A DNA stretch of 64,000 bases from Perkinsus olseni. Taxonomy: Eukaryota > Perkinsozoa > Perkinsida > Perkinsidae. The position numbers and the translations under genes were made by a program. The DNA lies in assembly GCA_013115135.1 (NCBI GenBank), contig JABANP010000020.1, forward strand, positions 62,001 to 126,000, read 5' to 3'. Under the pieces are notes generated by a model. It did no database searches, was not told the origin of the DNA, and worked only from the letters and a program-made list of their open reading frames with translations. Positions 58,635 through 64,000 of this stretch are shown here, piece by piece (the first letter of the stretch is position 1; every line of letters starts with the position of its first letter).

Positions 58635-59787
58635 ATGTCTATCGTGTCGGTGACCGAGGTCTCATTGGTTGGAGACAACCCCTGCAAAGCCTCCGACAAG
58701 CTGTCCTTCGAGATTCAATTCGAGGCGCTTAAGGCAAGCCACGGGTAGCTGCTAGTGTCGCTTGACGAGGCACTTTTTCAGGAGCTCAAAGAAGATCTTG
58801 AATGGGCCATGGTCTATGTCGCTGACGCTAATGACTCAAGGTAAGCTCCTGGTGATCGGTCGAAATTACCTGAACTCTCGGCTTGGTTTCAGCAAAGATC
58901 AGGAGCTTGATACAGTTGAGCTAGGCCCTGTCGAGGTTGCCACCATGAAGTTCACGTTCGAGGTTAGCCACACTGCGGGAATCTTCTGTTTTATGTTGTT
59001 TCGTGTCAAGGCTCCCGCGCCCGACTTGACGAAGGTTGCGAAAGAGGACGTATTGGATGTTACTGGTCTCTTTATCTCTGCGTCATACCAGACGCGTGAA
59101 TTCTGCAGAATAGGTTTCTACTTGAAGCATGAGGTGGGCAGCAGCTCCTCCCGTCCAGGGATACTCCAAATCATTGTTCTTAGTATGATAATGAAGAAAT
59201 GAATAACGAGCCTCCGGAGGAGATTGACTTTACTCGGCTGCTGCGAAAGGTGGATGTTGAGAACCCCAGAATAACTAAGTATGTTATCAATTGGGACGAA
59301 GAGAACGAGGAGCTGCAGCAGCCTTACTTGCCGGATGCCTCGGCAGAAACGGTAGCCATCAACCCGCAATTTTTGTCAACGTCTCATCTGTCTATCAGGG
59401 AGACGACGGGGTGGCAGCTGGTGAAGGGATAGCCTTCGACACGGCAGTACCTCTCGATAAGGATGCTGAGGTGGAAGTGACTGACGATGAGGATGGTATT
59501 GACAGTATGCTCGCATTCTGAAATCACTGCCCTCCTCTCTTGATAGAACCCGACAGCGGTGATGTAGAATGTAGTGAGCCTGATGAGGCGCCCGTAGAGA
59601 ACCTCGAGCAGCCGAAGACGTCGCAGGAAGGCGAATCCCAAGACATGGAAGTAGTCGCGAAGAGGCCCCGGCTCGATTCCGGAGTCGTTTGATGCGCGGC
59701 TCGTAGGCTGAGCCAGTTGAGCAGTCCAAGAGCGCCGATGCCCCATCTGAGGGTATCGCGATGGATGTGGACGTTGCCGGAGGTTGA
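58635..59787 (+). CDS. ASF1: Histone chaperone ASF1
   Basis: ASF1 carries H3-H4 dimers for nucleosome assembly. Exons give MSIVSVTEVSLVGDNP, FEIQFEALK, ELKEDLEWAMVYVADAN, LDTVELGPVEVATMKF, APDLTKVAKEDVLDVTG, EFCRIGFYLKHEYDNEE and PRITKYVINWDEENEE, the complete immunoglobulin-like core. An acidic C-terminal tail follows (VEVTDDEDEPDSGD; PSEGIAMDVDVAGG). The first intron (58734-58781) uses a GC donor; the others are GT-AG, including one of 56 nt near the 3' end that removes an in-frame TGA at 59690. Stop TGA at 59787. Confidence 0.95.
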
Positions 59788-61151
59788 AGGCGTGACTGCG
59801 ATGTTTAATACTCGTCCATTCATTTAATTATAATTGCATTCTCCGAGATTATGCTGTTGAGTAATGATACGTTCCAGGGCAAGAATATCGTTCTTTGGCC
59901 ATTCGTCATCACAATGCCGGTCTTCATAACACCCGCTAGCTTTTCTTAGTGCTGGCTTAAGCCCTTCTCCTGTGTCACTTTCAAGTCCATCGTCGAAACC
60001 GGCTCAGTCAGACTAGCACCGACGTATCTTGTTTCCAGAGGGATGAGTTGGTTAATGGCCCGAGGGTTGATGGCAACCCTTGCAGGTATCAAGTAGATGT
60101 TTACTTGGCCACAGAGCCTAATTATCCGTCGCACATTCCTGATCAACGATGAAGCGTCTCTCATTCTGCTGAGACGAGAGGAATGATACAAGCCTGTTCA
60201 CTGTTCGGCTCTGGTTAACCATGTCAACGATCGTCAACCAAATGCGATCGCCGCGGCTGAGCAAGTCTTGGCGGATTCAGGAAGAAGGCAATAAGAGGTC
60301 GGTGCTTGGGCCGCATGTAATGCGCCCACCTTCGTTTGCGGGATACCAATCACTTCGGCATCTACTTCGTAACGCAAAAACCACCATCATTACGACGTGA
60401 ATGCCGCTTTGATGGGCGGGGGTCAGAAAATAGTCGAACGACACTCCGATGATGATTAGGTGATCTCAATAAGAGATTTTGCTGGTGACGACTGGTGACG
60501 ACTGGTGAACACTAGATGCGAAAACAACACGACCGAGGCTCCAGCTGACGCCGAAGCCCAAATAAACAGACAGGGGGACTTACGGTGTCGTCGTAGGCGG
60601 GCAGGGCGCCCGAAGTACGGATGACAGAGTCCCCTGGTAGGACAGGATACATCAACTTGACAGCAGCAATAGCAGTTACTACTAGTAACTTACTAGCAAC
60701 GAGATTGTCGGCTCGGTTGGACCACGTGGGCCTCCGTGAATGCCCATACTTTACTCTAGCATCATCAGCATAGCAGTAAGTGTTTGTAAATGAGATAAGA
60801 CTCGAAGGTTTTATAGTTTATATCAATCAATCAAATGAAGGTGCACCGCCGCCGCACATCTATTTCGAGCCAGCCTTCACCTCTTTGCCTTGAAATGCAA
60901 ATACATCACCATCATCGGCTGCCGCCATCCATTCTTTCGGAGCTTCCTCAGACTCTGAAGCAAGACTCGGTGGCTACGCAGAACACACGAGGTGTGTACA
61001 GCACAACTGGGGGATCGTGTCAGTCGCCACGATCAAGACACATTTATCAAATACTTCTAGTGAAGCAAAAGAGTGCGATACTGCTGGCTCGACCCAGGTC
61101 TAGTGCTCGTCACTAGTCCAATTTACAGTGATCCACATGTTAATGTTTATC
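59788..61151. other. Spacer with weak ORFs
   Basis: About 1.4 kb. A minus-strand frame at 59946-60165 (SLIRNVRRIIRLCGQVNIYL) is protein-like but has no partner exons I can join. A duplicated GGTGACGACT occurs at about 60484-60504. Nothing firm. Confidence 0.4.
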
Positions 61152-62061
61152 CTATCGACGGAGTTTACGATCCTCATAGGAGGCGGCCATTAATCGAAGG
61201 TGTAAAGCGCCAGAGTCGTCGGGCGTCACGGCAGAGTCCTCGAGGACCTTACTGAACATGTTGCGATCAAAGTCGCCTGAGTCCTCAAATCTCGCCGCCG
61301 CAAGCGGAATGTTGGCGTCGTAGCTGCTACTCTTGTAGCTTCCCGAATGTGTCCTGTGATATACGCAAGCGGTTTACGTCCGAACCGACAGTCTCTGTGA
61401 GCCCTACCTCTGCCTGGAGGAATGCTTGAGGACGTTGTCCACCTTTCCCCACTGCCAAGTTTCGGCACTATCGGTGACTCCAGAGGCAGGCTTGGCCTGA
61501 CCCGACAAAGGGTCGTAGTAGTGGTAACCGGACTCGTCCTTTTCGGTGGTCTCATGAATACCACTGCCAGGGACCTAAGGCAGGCACTCCAGGCCTGGTC
61601 TTATGTGCAGGAGTCTCTTACACTGCCGAGGTTCTCTATGTCAGGACCCATGTCGAGATCTTCATCGAGGAAGTAGGTATTATGAGCTGTGCTGAACTTA
61701 CTACCAATAGTACCAGGCTTCTTAGCGAAAGGATTGGCGCCAGCAGTTGAGTCCATCTTCTGGCCAGTGGGGGGTGCTGCAGCGGTGTCACTGGTAGAAG
61801 GTGTCACAGGGGTGGTGGTGGTGGTGGACGGGTTGAAGTGGGATTCAATCTCATCCATGGACCTGCCCGCAAACCATACAACCTTCAGGCATCTACTTTC
61901 GTCGTCAAACAACTGGAGGGGGGTCATCATTACTTCTTTCGAATCCGATCGTGCTCCTCTAGGGTCCAATCACACGAGCCTCGACCGTAAGGGTAGAAAT
62001 GATACTTCTTCTCAGAAATGTCTTCACCAGTCCAGCCATCATCTTCCTCATTGCCGTTCAT
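61152..62061 (-). CDS. Hypothetical hydrophilic protein
   Basis: The ATG at 62061 gives MNGNEEDDGWTGEDISEKK. A 47-nt GT-AG intron joins it in phase to GARSDSKEVMMTPLQLF and DESRCLKVVWFAGRSMDEI. A Thr/Pro linker leads to GANPFAKKPGTIGSKF and TYFLDEDLDMGPDIENL. Further exons give KDESGYHYYDPLSGQ, WQWGKVDNVLKHSSRQR and the end FEDSGDFDRNMFSKVL, LRLMAASYEDRKLRR, with TAG at 61152. The repeated aromatic and acidic short motifs look like a cytosolic or nuclear scaffold, but no domain is recognised. Splice phases agree, which supports a real gene. Confidence 0.5.
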
Positions 62062-62430
62062 GTCGGGATGAGGATTGATGGAGGGTACCTGGAGAGACCT
62101 CAGTACTACTGCGGAGACCACTCTACGCGGTAGCAGCAGCGGCAGCCTACGTTATCGAACTGGCCGCTCATACGTCTGCTTGCTTCAGGAGTTGGGACTT
62201 GCACTGACATGCAGTGACAACACTAACATTGCACGCATGCAGATTAGACATTATGCAGATGACATCACAGAGGAGCCGCAACAACGAGGAGCACAAGCCA
62301 CCGGTGCTGTGACCACATCATCTCTGTTCAGCGCGACCCGAACCCCAGCGTGTCGAACCGAAGTCTTCAGCTGAGCAACTCAAAGGAAAAAAGGCGAGGA
62401 AAATCACTATTTAGGTGGACACAACTGCGC

Positions 62431-62960
<530 letters not shown>

Positions 62961-63373
62961 GTGCTTTAACTTAGCCGAGATGAATGGTTGGGGTAGAAAA
63001 ACTGATTAACTCAGTAGCTTCTCGTCACGAACCATCCAGGCTACCTCTGAGGCCAGCCCTGAGCGACCCGCTGGCAGTGGCCGACGACACCAGAAGCATT
63101 GGGGAAGCTAAAGACCCTTCCCCTTGGGTGAACAAACTAGTAACAAAACATGGGTATTTCGGCTGATATGCACCACCAACGTTACAAAGTTGAAAAACTC
63201 ACTGGCTCCTCTCGAGCGATGATAACAATAACATTTTGCGTAGTACTTCTTCATAAAAACCTCATCACACTTGCATACTGATGATACCAACCTTTCGATC
63301 AATAATGTCTAAATGCCGCAATTATTACTAATGCGATTAAAAACAAATCATGATGCAGGGTGAGTAGTCACCG

Positions 63374-64000
63374 TTACAGCTTGGATCTGGCCAAGCCCTT
63401 CTCAGCGACCACCCTAACATCGACACGGCCAAAAACCACGCAGTCCAGCAAGGAGCTGCCACCCAGGCGGTTCTTCCCGTGGATACCGCCATTGACCTCA
63501 CCAGCCCCGAAAAGGCCCTCGATAGGCTTATCCTGCTTGAGGACGCGGGCATCAGTATCAACTTTCAAGCCTCCCATGCAATAGTGTATGACGGGTGTCA
63601 CAATAGCAACATGGAAGGAGTCGTTGATGTCAGTAGGAGTATTATGGTAGAACTTCTTACCCCATTTATCGTAGCTCTTGCCGCTAGGATAAGCCGGGTA
63701 ACTGCCACCCTCTGGGTCCTGTGCCATCTTCACAGCACATTCGTTGTTGACCCTGAAGCTGTCCTCTAAAACCTTGGGATCCATGCCAGTATCGGCACAC
63801 AGATCCCGTCCGGACTTGTAGAACTTCATAAGGCCTCTTCCCTTGTAGTGCTTGCAGTGCCATTCGATCTCCTTCGAGGCCTTGGAGTTTAGCAGGAGGC
63901 GGAATGGTCCTTTGTTCTTCCACATCTCACCGGTAACATAATCTCTGCGGCCCAGCTCGTTACAGAAGCGTCTTCCATCAGCATCGATAAGGAGACCACC
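63374..64000 (-). CDS. FAD-dependent fumarate reductase (OSM1-like), C-terminal part
   Basis: The gene enters from the right edge with LLIDADGRRFCNELGRRD, the substrate-binding Arg region of flavocytochrome-c/OSM1-type fumarate reductases. It goes on to YPSGKSYDKWGKKFYH and VAIVTPVIHYCMGGLKVD. The FAD-binding end is PIEGLFGAGEVNGGIHG, NRLGGSSLLDCVVFGR, and TAA is at 63374. Such soluble enzymes reoxidise NADH or FADH2 with fumarate under low oxygen. A glycosome/kinetoplastid-like fusion or an N-terminal cytochrome b5 or targeting sequence cannot be judged because the 5' part is missing. No intron in the visible part. Confidence 0.93.
   Translation of the reverse strand, partial: GGLLIDADGRRFCNELGRRDYVTGEMWKNKGPFRLLLNSKASKEIEWHCKHYKGRGLMKFYKSGRDLCADTGMDPKVLEDSFRVNNECAVKMAQDPEGGSYPAYPSGKSYDKWGKKFYHNTPTDINDSFHVAIVTPVIHYCMGGLKVDTDARVLKQDKPIEGLFGAGEVNGGIHGKNRLGGSSLLDCVVFGRVDVRVVAEKGLARSKL

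Noticed and set aside
59670..59720. A 20-nt intron near the 3' end of ASF1
   Set aside because: A 56-nt GT-AG intron in phase 0 explains the same acidic tail without an exceptional length.
61900..62000. Overlapping ORFs (TAATG) suggesting a dicistronic arrangement
   Set aside because: A 47-nt GT-AG intron joins both parts in frame into one gene.
61689..62078. Plus-strand ORF of 129 codons
   Set aside because: It is antisense to the spliced minus-strand gene at 61152-62061, whose exon phases agree.

Overview
This is eukaryotic nuclear DNA from a gene-dense protist. Genes lie on both strands and are cut by many short introns, mostly 40-60 nt with GT-AG ends and donors that often begin GTAGTA or GTAGGT. 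The short introns, the gene set and the selenocysteine-type thioredoxin reductase fit an alveolate, and a Perkinsus-like perkinsozoan is my best guess; no rRNA or organelle marker is present to prove it. Most genes were read by joining short open stretches whose phases agree at GT..AG boundaries and whose joined protein matches a known family. Exon edges are therefore better supported inside conserved families than in the hypothetical genes.

Layout. 0-16.5 kb: an unknown partial gene, the ribosome-assembly GTPase NOG1, the ribosome-recycling ATPase ABCE1, a CLC chloride channel with a CBS domain, RNA polymerase subunit RPB10, two unknown membrane-protein genes and a REEP/Yop1 ER-shaping protein. 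16.7-25.1 kb: TVP23, a tandem pair of twin-CX9C proteins, an MBOAT acyltransferase and a tandem pair of Mei2-like RNA-binding proteins. 25.8-32.5 kb (minus strand): SPO11, a secreted pepsin-like protease, tubulin cofactor C and an SF2-type SR splicing factor. 32.5-38.6 kb (plus strand): a small unknown gene, thioredoxin reductase with a predicted C-terminal Ser-Cys-Sec-Gly and a SECIS element, TMEM258/OST, a basic Pro-rich protein and a RAD51 paralog. 38.6-43.4 kb is gene-poor, with palindromes, a repeated 19-mer and two candidate small secreted proteins. 43.4-64 kb: a divergent MLH3-like MutL, a small membrane protein, a large protein with SUMO-like folds, an Ala-Lys tail and a UIM, a protein kinase, a ZIP-like transporter with two cyclic-nucleotide-binding domains inserted, an MFS carrier, histone chaperone ASF1, HINT and a fumarate reductase cut by the right edge.

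Themes. Several genes belong to meiosis or its control (SPO11, an MLH3-like MutL, a RAD51 paralog, Mei2-like proteins), which suggests retained sexual recombination machinery. NOG1, ABCE1 and RPB10 serve gene expression. REEP, TVP23, TMEM258 and MBOAT act in the ER/Golgi. Neighbours are often head-to-head with 150-600 bp between starts, so bidirectional promoters are likely. No tRNA, rRNA, CRISPR or intact transposon was recognised.
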